A DNA stretch of 18,165 bases from JBMNQI01 sp050944055 (GTDB taxonomy: Bacteria; Bacillota; Clostridia; Oscillospirales; Oscillospiraceae): positions 1 to 18,165 of the forward strand of contig JBMNQI010000047.1 of NCBI GenBank assembly GCA_050944055.1, read 5' to 3'. The notes beneath the pieces were generated by a model that was not told the DNA's origin, made no database searches, and saw only the letters and a program-made list of their open reading frames with translations. Shown piece after piece: positions 7,515-14,547 of this stretch (positions are counted from its first letter, which is position 1; every line of letters begins with the position of its first letter). The position numbers and the translations under genes were made by a program.

Positions 7515-7545
7515 AAAAAGGGGCAGAAGCTTTCTGCCCCTTACA
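7515..7545 (+). terminator. Intercistronic hairpin after the binding-protein gene
   Basis: A perfect 11-bp stem, AAGGGGCAGAA (7518-7528) with TTCTGCCCCTT (7532-7542), has a 3-nt loop. No U tract follows on the plus strand, so it is more likely an attenuator or 3'-end stabiliser. It would let the binding protein be made in excess over the permease and ATPase. Confidence 0.6.
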
Positions 7546-7566
7546 ATGTTGCGTTAAGAGGGAAAC

Positions 7567-8214
7567 ATGGATTTTGCGGCAGTAACAATCAAACTGCTTC
7601 AGGGCTTCGGCACGACCTGCTTTATATTCATTATTACGCTGGTCCTCTCGATACCCCTGGGGCTTATCGTGGCCTTCGGCTCCATGACGCGTTTTCGCCC
7701 GCTGCGCTGGTTTGTCCGCACGTTTGTCTGGATAATACGCGGCACGCCGCTTATGCTGCAGGTGATCATTGTCTATTACGGGCCCGGGCTTATGTGGGAG
7801 GCGTCCTCGATGCCGCGCACGACCGCGGCTGTCATCGCCTTCGTAATAAACTATTCCTGTTATTTCTCCGTCATTTACAGGGGCGGCATAGAGGGAGTAC
7901 CGATAGGGCAGTATGAGGCCGGGCAGGTCCTGGGCATGAAGCGTTCGCAGATTTTTTTCAAGGTTATCCTGATGCAGGTTATTAAGAGGATCGTTCCGCC
8001 CATGTCGAACGAGATTATAACGCTTGTTAAGGACACTTCTCTTGCGCGCATAATTGCGGTGCGCGAGATCATCATGGAGGCGCAGGCCTACATCTCCACT
8101 TACGCGCTTATCTGGCCGCTTTTTTATTCGGGGGCGTTCTATCTCATTTTCAACGGTCTGCTTACGCTCCTCTTCGGCTATATAGAGCGCAGGCTGAGCT
8201 ACTTCCGTGTCTGA
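7567..8214 (+). CDS. Polar amino-acid ABC transporter permease (HisM/GlnP type)
   Basis: This 215-residue inner-membrane permease has about five transmembrane helices. The family motif WIIRGTPLMLQ is at residues 55-65, and the EAA loop that docks on the ATPase is at about 116-140 (QYEAGQVLGMKRSQIFFKV). NEIITLVKDTSLA follows, also typical of this family. Only one permease gene is present, so it probably works as a homodimer. The ATG at 7567 has AAGAGGG upstream. It lies 70 bp after the binding-protein gene, across a strong hairpin, and 9 bp before the ATPase gene, in one operon. Confidence 0.93.
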   Translation: MDFAAVTIKLLQGFGTTCFIFIITLVLSIPLGLIVAFGSMTRFRPLRWFVRTFVWIIRGTPLMLQVIIVYYGPGLMWEASSMPRTTAAVIAFVINYSCYFSVIYRGGIEGVPIGQYEAGQVLGMKRSQIFFKVILMQVIKRIVPPMSNEIITLVKDTSLARIIAVREIIMEAQAYISTYALIWPLFYSGAFYLIFNGLLTLLFGYIERRLSYFRV

Positions 8215-8223
8215 GAGGATAAT

Positions 8224-9012
8224 ATGGACATACTTGAAGTAAAAAACATAAAAAAACGCTTCGGAAACACAGAGGTCCTGCGTGGAATAGACTTATCCCT
8301 CGGGGAGGGTGAAGTCCTTGCCATCATCGGCTCTTCCGGCAGCGGCAAGACGACCTTGCTGCGCTGCTTAAACTTCCTTGAAATACCCGATGACGGAGAG
8401 ATATTCGTGCGCGGGGAGAAGCTGTTCGACGCCGAGGATAAGGACGCCCGAAGCGACGCCGAAATAAGGAAAAATAGGCTGCACTTCGGCCTTGTTTTTC
8501 AAAATTTCAATCTTTTCCCTCAGTACACGGCGCTGCGCAACGTGATGCTGGCCCCCGAGCTTCTGGCTCAGGAACGCCCCGATTACAAGCAGGACAAAAA
8601 GGCAATACTTGAACGAATTGAAGAAAACGCGCGCTCCCTGCTCGACCAGGTCGGCCTGTCCGACAAGCTCAACAACTACCCGCACCAGCTCTCCGGAGGG
8701 CAGCAGCAGCGTGTCGCCATTGCGAGGGCCCTGGCAATGGAGCCGGACATACTCTGCTTTGACGAGCCGACGAGCGCACTCGACCCCGAGCTGACAGGAG
8801 AGGTTCTCAAGGTTATACGCAGCCTAGCGGAAAAGAGAACCACAATGGTCATAGTCACGCACGAGATGAGCTTTGCCCGCAGCGTCGCCGACAAGGTAAT
8901 CTTCATGGACGACGGCGTTGTGGCCGAATCCGGAGCGCCCGAGGAAGTCTTCGGAAACCCGAAGGGAGAGCGCACAAGACAGTTTTTATCCCGGTATTAT
9001 GAGGAAGCCTAG
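8224..9012 (+). CDS. Polar amino-acid ABC transporter ATP-binding protein (GlnQ/HisP type)
   Basis: This is a 262-residue ATPase. Walker A is GSSGSGKTT (36-44), the Q-loop is VFQNFNLFPQYT (Q93), the ABC signature is LSGGQQQ (156-162), Walker B is ILCFDEPTSALDPE (D180, E181) and the switch histidine is H213 in VTHEMSFA. QYTALRNVMLAP is characteristic of the amino-acid uptake subfamily. A charged helical stretch at about 114-140 (ELLAQERPDYKQDKKAIL) is somewhat longer than in most members. The ATG follows GAGGATAAT and lies only 9 bp after the permease stop. It is the last gene of the operon. Confidence 0.95.
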   Translation: MDILEVKNIKKRFGNTEVLRGIDLSLGEGEVLAIIGSSGSGKTTLLRCLNFLEIPDDGEIFVRGEKLFDAEDKDARSDAEIRKNRLHFGLVFQNFNLFPQYTALRNVMLAPELLAQERPDYKQDKKAILERIEENARSLLDQVGLSDKLNNYPHQLSGGQQQRVAIARALAMEPDILCFDEPTSALDPELTGEVLKVIRSLAEKRTTMVIVTHEMSFARSVADKVIFMDDGVVAESGAPEEVFGNPKGERTRQFLSRYYEEA

Positions 9013-9020
9013 ATGTTTTT

Positions 9021-9073
9021 TTCATAATAAACGCTGGGGTGCGGAGCAGCCGCCCCCCAGCGTTTATTATGAA
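9021..9073. repeat. 53-nt near-perfect palindrome
   Basis: Arms of 19 nt, TTCATAATAAACGCTGGGG (9021-9039) and its exact reverse complement (9055-9073), enclose a 15-nt centre that itself pairs (GCGG/CCGC at 9041-9044 and 9050-9053). TTTTTTT precedes it on the plus strand and no U tract follows on either strand, so it is not a standard terminator. It could be an mRNA-end stabiliser or a repetitive extragenic element. Confidence 0.75.
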
Positions 9074-9084
9074 GCCTTCTTATC

Positions 9085-9113
9085 GGGCTGTGTTAGCGCG
9101 ACAGCCCTGTTTT
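9085..9113 (+). terminator. Rho-independent terminator of the ABC operon
   Basis: GGGCTGT (9085-9091) pairs with ACAGCCC (9101-9107) across a 9-nt loop and is followed by TGTTTTA. It lies between the ABC operon and the convergent SLH-protein gene. On the opposite strand no U tract follows. Confidence 0.65.
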
Positions 9114-9118
9114 ACGCG

Positions 9119-12100
9119 TTATCTTGACCAGTATGTCCTGACCGGTTTGTTGATTTTTTCTTCGGTATTGTAGGAGTGCGGTGTAACGGGACCGATCGAG
9201 TTGCAGGTCTCGCCATGGTATAGGAAAATATCGGCCTGTGAGGTATCGAGATTGTATTTGAGAATCTCCCTGACATATTCGACAGGGGTCGGGTAGGACT
9301 GGCGCAGGGTGAAGTGCGTATAGCCGTAATTCATAAAGTACATATTGTAAAAATCGTCTTCCTCCATCTGATCGCCATACGGGTATTGGATACCGTACAT
9401 CTTTGGCTGGAGGTATATGCGTATGGTTTCCGTTTTACCCGGCTGCACCGACGGTATCGTCCAGCCTGTAACGGGAAGGAACACGTTGTATACGATCGTG
9501 TCCCCGCTGTTGTATATATCCTCCCAGCCACCGCTCAGCCCGAATACGAAATGTTTGCTGTATCTCAAGTAATCATCAATGGCGGCATCGGACCCGGGTA
9601 TGTGATTGCTTGGGAACTGCATTCCAAGCTCTGATACATTGTTGCCGTCTATCTCAAAGGTCACGTTCAGATCAATACTGCCGGGCACGGTGGCCACCTT
9701 TGTGGACGGGTTTTTGACCTCCAGATCTATATACGCCGGGCGGTATATTTTCCTGGGATTCAGCTCCAGGAAGGGGGAATCGATTGGATTGGAGTCAGGA
9801 CGGTTGCCCGATTTTTCGATCTCCGATTGAATTCCGCCCGCAATTTCTTTAACCATGGCGTCGGTGATATCGTTTGGCGGGATACCCGCTTCGGCGAGAG
9901 CAACCCCCGCCAAATAATCGACGCCCTGTTCCATTAACTTATCCATGTTCGGAAGGCTGGGGGGCAGGCCGATTGCCATAAGTCCCGTGTTTGCCATTAA
10001 TTCCAGGGCAGCCTTGAATTCATCCCGAAGGCTTGGAATCGGGCAGAGGTTTGCCAGATTATTGATGATTGCGGCCTTCAGCCCGTTATAGGCGCTTTGC
10101 GCGGCATTATAGATCTCGCATACGGCATCCCAAAGGTTTTCAAAGAAGGAGCATACCATGTCCCACAGGTCTTCATACCAGGCCTGGTCTTTATGCTTGG
10201 GGGGAGGAAAATAGACCTCTGCGCCGACAGGAAGCACCTGGGGGATAATCAGGCTCTCATACTGCGCCGTCGTATATTGGTCCTTATAAAAGAAGTATGG
10301 GTAAAGCTCCACTCCCGTCTGGGTATTCACCCATTTGGAGTTGATCTCATGCCAGGCGGGCGCACGGTATACCCTGTAGTGCTGCATATAGTCGGAGGTC
10401 TCCCACTGCGCCGGCGTATAGCTCTTGATCCGCACCTGCGGAAGGGCAGCGTTCACATACTCCACCTTGGGGACGATCACGGTGATGGGTTCTTTTTTAT
10501 GGTAACTTACCGTTATCTGCTGGGAATACTTAGCTTCCATAATTCCGGGCCCGTCTGTGCTTTTCAGCGTAATGCCACGCACGTAATATTTTTTGCTTTC
10601 TCCCGGTTTAAGCTGGTCGGCCGGCGGGGCGAAATCGTGGAAATCGACCGGGACTGTCGCCGGGAATTGCTGGTCCGTTAATTCGATGCATTCCGCCGAT
10701 TCCGCATTGGCGTATGTATTTGTAGGCAGGCTGAATTCCTTTTCAAATACCAGGGCGGGCGTTTCCGGCCAGCCTCCACCGGCGGCGGGGAAGGGAACCG
10801 AGGATACCTGAATAATCAGTGAATGGACGTCCGAATCAATGCCGTGGAAATGGAAAAAGCGGGGGAAGCTGGATTCGCAATCAAATTTGGCCTCGTAAAG
10901 CAATTGCGGTGGATCATAAAACTCTCTGGCTGATCTCCCCTGGTGCGTATATTTGGGCGTCCACAATTCAAAGGAGGATTGAATGACGGTTTGGTTTGGC
11001 TCGTCGGTGGTTTTTTTGCCATACAGGACTGCAAGGCCTTCGCCGGGATCTCCTATGGGCTGGCCCGCCGCCGTAACGGGAACGGCGCGGACATAATAGA
11101 CTTTCCTGTCCTGTATAGCTGGATTGCCCTGGTACTTCCAGCTGAAGCTGCCAAAATCAATTTTGAACTCTCCCGCCGACGCCGGTACCTCTCCCGAGGC
11201 CACAAGTCCCGTGGGATTGCGCCAATTGTTAGCGTAACCGTCGAAGGGGCTCATTGCAACCTGCCAGACCACCTTCGCGGCGCCGCTTGTATTGCTCAGA
11301 TAATAATAAAACCAGCGGGTCTGATCCCCTTCGCCATCAATAAAAGCGGTATGGGAAGCGTTGGTATACCAAGAGGCAGCCGGGCTGAAAGGTGTAGTCG
11401 GTTTTACAGGCTGGAGAGGGTTAACCGGAATGGGCTGAAGAGGGTTGGTAGGGATAGGTTGAAGAGGTTTAGTAGGGATGGGTTGAAGCGGGTTTGTTGG
11501 GATGGGAGTTAGGGCGGTAAAACCAGGCGACGCTTGAGCCGTCACAACGCTAACGCTTGGTTTACTGCCGGGCTTCTCAGACGTCATTGCGACGTAGAGC
11601 TCAAGACGCGTATCAAATTTGGGGAAAAACAAGTCGCCTGCCTCAAAATCTATAGCGTCATACTTTGCTTCCTCGCTTATGTTGGTAAGGTCCGGAATCT
11701 CGACCGCTATGCCCTCGAGGGGCAGCATGGACAAATCGACGGACGGTTTTATAATATTGAGGCTGTCAATAAAACTCAGCTCTCCGGAAGCGCCTTTAAA
11801 CTTGTGATATGTGCGCCTTATGATCGCGATAGCCTGTTCGCGCGTCGTGTTGCCGAGCGGGGAGATCTGGCGGTTATAACCCTGCAGGATTTCACTCCTG
11901 TAACAGAACTTCATCGATTCGATGGCCCATGAGGCCACCTTGCTAGCGTCGTCAAACGGAAACGAGTCCGTAAGCAAGCTGGCTGCATCCTTTCTATTGG
12001 CGGCGGCAAGGGCCCGGTCAATGAAGCACGCGATCTGCTGACGTTCCACCTTGGCGTCGGGATCAAAAGTGGTCGCGGAAGTTCCGTTTACTATTTTGAG

Positions 12101-12484
12101 GTTATAAGCTTTCAGAATATCCGGGCTGTCGGTATCGGTAAAAGGGTCGTCGCCAACAACTGCCTGCCTCCCTGTCAGCTTTTCGTAGAGCCTGATAACC
12201 ATCATACAGAACTCATATCTGGTTATGTCTTTTTTAAACTGGTTCAATATGTCCGGATAAGTAAGCCCCAGCTCATATGCATCTAGGATTTCCGGCTCAG
12301 CCCATTGGCTCTGGGTGCCGTCCAGCTCAAGCTTTGGCGCTGACGCCGATTTTTCTGTTGAATTTTTCGCTGAAGCGGCGGATACGTATTGCGGGAAAAC
12401 AGTTAACGCAACGGTTGCTGCCGCCAGAAACAGGCAAAATACGCTCCTAACTATCCGTGATTTCTTCTTCCCCGGTATTGGCAT
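9119..12484 (-). CDS. Large SLH-domain S-layer/cell-surface protein with Pro-rich repeat linker
   Basis: This is a 1121-residue exported protein. A signal peptide spans about residues 1-37 (KKKSR, hydrophobic core, VSAASA). Three SLH domains follow at about 59-105, 113-160 and 175-228 and would anchor it to secondary wall polymers. Four tandem copies of an 8-residue unit PIP[TV][NK]PLQ (327-358) form a linker. The rest is beta-rich, with fibronectin-like or adhesin-like segments (YYLSNTSGAAKVVW, RVYYVRA-type strands, YRVYRAPAWHE). A helical block at about 755-900 contains LPPSLPNMDKLMEQGVDYLAGVALAEAGIPP. The C-terminal part has Asp/Asn/Pro-rich strands. No enzyme motif is visible. The ATG at 12482-12484 has AAGGGAG 9 nt upstream; a TTG two codons earlier sits too close to it. 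The gene is monocistronic with its own promoter. Confidence 0.85.
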   Translation of the reverse strand: MPIPGKKKSRIVRSVFCLFLAAATVALTVFPQYVSAASAKNSTEKSASAPKLELDGTQSQWAEPEILDAYELGLTYPDILNQFKKDITRYEFCMMVIRLYEKLTGRQAVVGDDPFTDTDSPDILKAYNLKIVNGTSATTFDPDAKVERQQIACFIDRALAAANRKDAASLLTDSFPFDDASKVASWAIESMKFCYRSEILQGYNRQISPLGNTTREQAIAIIRRTYHKFKGASGELSFIDSLNIIKPSVDLSMLPLEGIAVEIPDLTNISEEAKYDAIDFEAGDLFFPKFDTRLELYVAMTSEKPGSKPSVSVVTAQASPGFTALTPIPTNPLQPIPTKPLQPIPTNPLQPIPVNPLQPVKPTTPFSPAASWYTNASHTAFIDGEGDQTRWFYYYLSNTSGAAKVVWQVAMSPFDGYANNWRNPTGLVASGEVPASAGEFKIDFGSFSWKYQGNPAIQDRKVYYVRAVPVTAAGQPIGDPGEGLAVLYGKKTTDEPNQTVIQSSFELWTPKYTHQGRSAREFYDPPQLLYEAKFDCESSFPRFFHFHGIDSDVHSLIIQVSSVPFPAAGGGWPETPALVFEKEFSLPTNTYANAESAECIELTDQQFPATVPVDFHDFAPPADQLKPGESKKYYVRGITLKSTDGPGIMEAKYSQQITVSYHKKEPITVIVPKVEYVNAALPQVRIKSYTPAQWETSDYMQHYRVYRAPAWHEINSKWVNTQTGVELYPYFFYKDQYTTAQYESLIIPQVLPVGAEVYFPPPKHKDQAWYEDLWDMVCSFFENLWDAVCEIYNAAQSAYNGLKAAIINNLANLCPIPSLRDEFKAALELMANTGLMAIGLPPSLPNMDKLMEQGVDYLAGVALAEAGIPPNDITDAMVKEIAGGIQSEIEKSGNRPDSNPIDSPFLELNPRKIYRPAYIDLEVKNPSTKVATVPGSIDLNVTFEIDGNNVSELGMQFPSNHIPGSDAAIDDYLRYSKHFVFGLSGGWEDIYNSGDTIVYNVFLPVTGWTIPSVQPGKTETIRIYLQPKMYGIQYPYGDQMEEDDFYNMYFMNYGYTHFTLRQSYPTPVEYVREILKYNLDTSQADIFLYHGETCNSIGPVTPHSYNTEEKINKPVRTYWSR
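11411..11506 (-). repeat. Four tandem 24-bp repeats encoding PIP(T/V)(N/K)PLQ
   Basis: Four adjacent 24-bp units lie at 11411-11434, 11435-11458, 11459-11482 and 11483-11506, each encoding one copy of an 8-residue proline-rich unit in the SLH protein. The units differ by several silent and a few coding changes, so the array is not a recent duplication. It probably forms a stiff linker. Confidence 0.9.
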
Positions 12485-12558
12485 CGACAAACGCTCCCTT
12501 CAATCTTTTTGAACGCAAAATGTGTACCGTTTGGCTTAAAAACTCTGAGTTTAACTGC

Positions 12559-12587
12559 ATATTAGCATTGATTCTGGGAATTGTCTA
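12559..12587 (-). promoter_or_regulatory. Sigma-A-like promoter of the SLH protein gene
   Basis: On the minus strand, TAGACA (12582-12587), a 17-bp spacer and TAATAT (12559-12564, preceded by TGC) lie about 75 bp upstream of the ATG. A leader of about 65 nt results. Confidence 0.65.
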
Positions 12588-12630
12588 CTAAATGTATCCG
12601 CATGCAAATCGTTTTTTAAACATAACGCAG

Positions 12631-12655
12631 GAAAAGCGGGGGCGGCGGATGCCCC
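12631..12655 (-). terminator. Probable terminator of the UbiA / HAD-GtrA operon
   Basis: On the minus strand GGGGC (12651-12655) pairs with GCCCC (12639-12643) across a 7-nt loop, followed by CGCTTTTC. It lies 8 bp after the stop of the HAD-GtrA gene. The stem is short and the U tract is modest. Confidence 0.5.
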
Positions 12656-12663
12656 AAATATTT

Positions 12664-13635
12664 TTATCTGACCTTTTTGCCGAACCTCAGAAGCTTCATG
12701 CAGAGAAAAGTCACGGGCACACCTATAATTGCCGCTGCGGCGTAGGCGATGAGCTTAGGCCATTTAAGCAGGTTATACACAAGGCCTACGACAATATTCT
12801 GTATTATGAAATTTGGGATATAGCCGACCCAGAATTTAAGATATTTTTTTATGCTGAGTTTTTCGCGGAAGGTTATGAACGAATTGAGGAGATACGATAT
12901 CGTAAGGCTCAGGCAATAACCGGCTGCGAATGCGATATTAGGCTGGAGGAACAAAGAAAGAATCCAGGAGAAGAGTATTCCGTTAAACGTATTGATGCAG
13001 CCGACTATAATAAACCTCAGAAACTCCGCCGAGAAAAAGATATCTTTAACGTCTTTTTTCCCGCCGCGGCTTTTTATAAACTCGCCCCAGTCCGTAATCT
13101 TGTCGCCTTTTACGACATAGCTTCTGTCGGCTAGACCTGCCATCGGGGCGTCTGAAAGAGAGTCGGAATAAAACGAGCCGAGCTTCGCCTCGGAGTATTT
13201 TTCGCGGAAACGGAGGACTTTTTCCTCCCCATAACAGTTTTCGCCCAGGAATTTCCCTGTGGAGGGCTCTACTTTGGACGCGATAAGCGCAACGCCCAGC
13301 TTTTCGCAGGCTGTTGATAGCAAAAACTCAGGCGAAGCGGAGATCACAAGATCGTCCGGCTCCTTCTGTTTATGGTACCATGAGGCGATATTGCGGTAAT
13401 GCGTTTCCCAGAAAGCTTCAACCGCCAGGCTGACGTCCTTTACGCCGCGCAGGTATGAAAAGACGTATTCCTTGAACCTAGTTTTGTTAACCAGGCCGAG
13501 AGCATACAGAATAAGCCCGTATGCCTGCCGGAAAATGAAACGAATCAGCAAAGGCTGCTTTTTCAGGCAATAGAAATAGAAATCGACCGAACTGTCGCCC
13601 TTATATATGGTATTGTCAAAATCGTATGCATTCAT
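12664..13635 (-). CDS. HAD-IB phosphatase fused to GtrA-family membrane domain
   Basis: This 323-residue two-domain protein has an N-terminal phosphoserine-phosphatase-like HAD hydrolase (about 1-190) with all four motifs: D5-F-D7-N-T9, S99 in VISAS, K139 in GEEKVLRF, and D158/D162 in SDSLSDAPM. The C-terminal GtrA domain (about 204-318) has four hydrophobic helices and begins EFLRFIIVGCINTFNGILFSW, with the family's SYLLNSFITFRE block. GtrA proteins act on polyprenyl-phosphate sugars. With the UbiA gene directly upstream (20 bp), the HAD domain is inferred to remove the phosphate from a polyprenyl-phosphate 5-phosphoribose, and GtrA to flip or hold the product. In mycobacteria these roles are on separate proteins (a Rv3807c-type phosphatase and Rv3789). 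The ATG has only a weak ribosome binding site (GAATGAG), fitting translational coupling. The domain calls are firm; the substrate is inference. Confidence 0.9.
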   Translation of the reverse strand: MNAYDFDNTIYKGDSSVDFYFYCLKKQPLLIRFIFRQAYGLILYALGLVNKTRFKEYVFSYLRGVKDVSLAVEAFWETHYRNIASWYHKQKEPDDLVISASPEFLLSTACEKLGVALIASKVEPSTGKFLGENCYGEEKVLRFREKYSEAKLGSFYSDSLSDAPMAGLADRSYVVKGDKITDWGEFIKSRGGKKDVKDIFFSAEFLRFIIVGCINTFNGILFSWILSLFLQPNIAFAAGYCLSLTISYLLNSFITFREKLSIKKYLKFWVGYIPNFIIQNIVVGLVYNLLKWPKLIAYAAAAIIGVPVTFLCMKLLRFGKKVR

Positions 13636-13655
13636 TTAAACAGACTCATTCTTAT

Positions 13656-14507
13656 TTAAAATATATAGAGGATTAGCATCATTGCCAGAGCGTAGGCCGC
13701 GCAAAGTATAAGAAGCGCCTTATCCCTCATCAGGACCTCCACAGGGTCCCCATCGGAATCTCCCTCGACATCCAGACTGTATTTCATGCAGATGAGAATA
13801 ACGACCGGGACCGTCCAAATCAGCAGCTTGTTGTGGTGCGCCATGCCCCACAGGGCATAAAAAACGTTTGCAAGAGCGAGGCACATATACATATTCTTAT
13901 CAAGGAACGGCCTTGCATAAAACTTGAGGACCTTCCTTGTCGAGCCTCCTCCCCCGTGCCTTGCAAGCTCATTTCTCCGTTTTCCAAGCGCGAAATAAAA
14001 CGATATGGAAATAACGGTAAGATACAGCCATTCAGACACTTCGATGCCCGATACGGCAGAGCCGTACATCACCCTAAGCAAAAACCCGGACACCAGAATC
14101 GCTATATCCGCAATCGGAATGTTTTTGAGCCCGAAGCTGTAGAAGAAGTTAAAAACCAGGTATAAAAGCACGTAGACAGAGCCGAGCACGTCAAAACCGG
14201 ACAGGTAGTGCAGCAGAACGCCCAACAAAAAAAGAAACACAGCAAACGCCCAGGCGTTTTTTACCGAAATATCGCCGCAAGCAATCGGCCTGCTGCATTT
14301 TGTCGGATGCGAACGGTCGCTTTCAGCGTCGAATATATCGTTTACAACGTAAACTGCTGAAGTAAGAAGGCAAAACGCCAAAAAACCGACTACAGTACTA
14401 ATGAGCCGCCGCGCGTCGAATAGCAGCCCGCTGAAGATCAGGGGGGCGAAGATCAGAAAATTTTTGATGTAATGGTGCACGCGCATCAGCCTCAGGTATT
14501 TTTTCAT
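13656..14507 (-). CDS. UbiA-family prenyltransferase, decaprenyl-phosphate phosphoribosyltransferase-like
   Basis: This is a 283-residue integral membrane enzyme with about eight or nine helices. The metal-diphosphate motif is N56-D57-x2-D60-x3-D64, continuing RSHPTKCSRPIACGDI. The second motif is YSFGLKNIPIADI (123-135), then LRVMYG and GKRRNEL (175-181). The opening RVHHYIKNFLIFAPLIFSG, the HPTK..RPIA block and GKRRNEL are typical of the DPPR synthase branch (Rv3806c-like) of UbiA, which transfers 5-phosphoribosyl from PRPP to polyprenyl phosphate. They do not fit 4-hydroxybenzoate, heme O or menaquinone enzymes. The ATG is preceded by AGGGTGA. It is the middle gene of a three-gene operon, 40 bp after the large membrane protein and 20 bp before HAD-GtrA. 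Substrate is inferred from family resemblance. Confidence 0.87.
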   Translation of the reverse strand: MKKYLRLMRVHHYIKNFLIFAPLIFSGLLFDARRLISTVVGFLAFCLLTSAVYVVNDIFDAESDRSHPTKCSRPIACGDISVKNAWAFAVFLFLLGVLLHYLSGFDVLGSVYVLLYLVFNFFYSFGLKNIPIADIAILVSGFLLRVMYGSAVSGIEVSEWLYLTVISISFYFALGKRRNELARHGGGGSTRKVLKFYARPFLDKNMYMCLALANVFYALWGMAHHNKLLIWTVPVVILICMKYSLDVEGDSDGDPVEVLMRDKALLILCAAYALAMMLILYIF

Positions 14508-14547
14508 TCAGCTCACCCTACTGCGTTTTGTTCACGCTGTATATAAT

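Noticed and set aside
11411..11506. Possible CRISPR-like array
   Set aside because: The 24-bp units are directly adjacent with no spacers and are in frame with the SLH protein, so they are coding repeats.
10097..11512. Two plus-strand open frames of 194 and 189 residues opposite the SLH gene
   Set aside because: Antisense shadows. The minus-strand frame is continuous for over 1100 codons with signal peptide and SLH domains.
12592..13134. 180-residue plus-strand open frame
   Set aside because: It lies opposite the HAD-GtrA gene, whose motifs are unmistakable. Its translation has no recognisable domain and it lacks a ribosome binding site.
13656..14507. UbiA protein as menaquinone or heme O prenyltransferase
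   Set aside because: No quinone or heme genes are nearby, and the HPTK..RPIA and GKRRNEL blocks fit the DPPR-synthase branch better.
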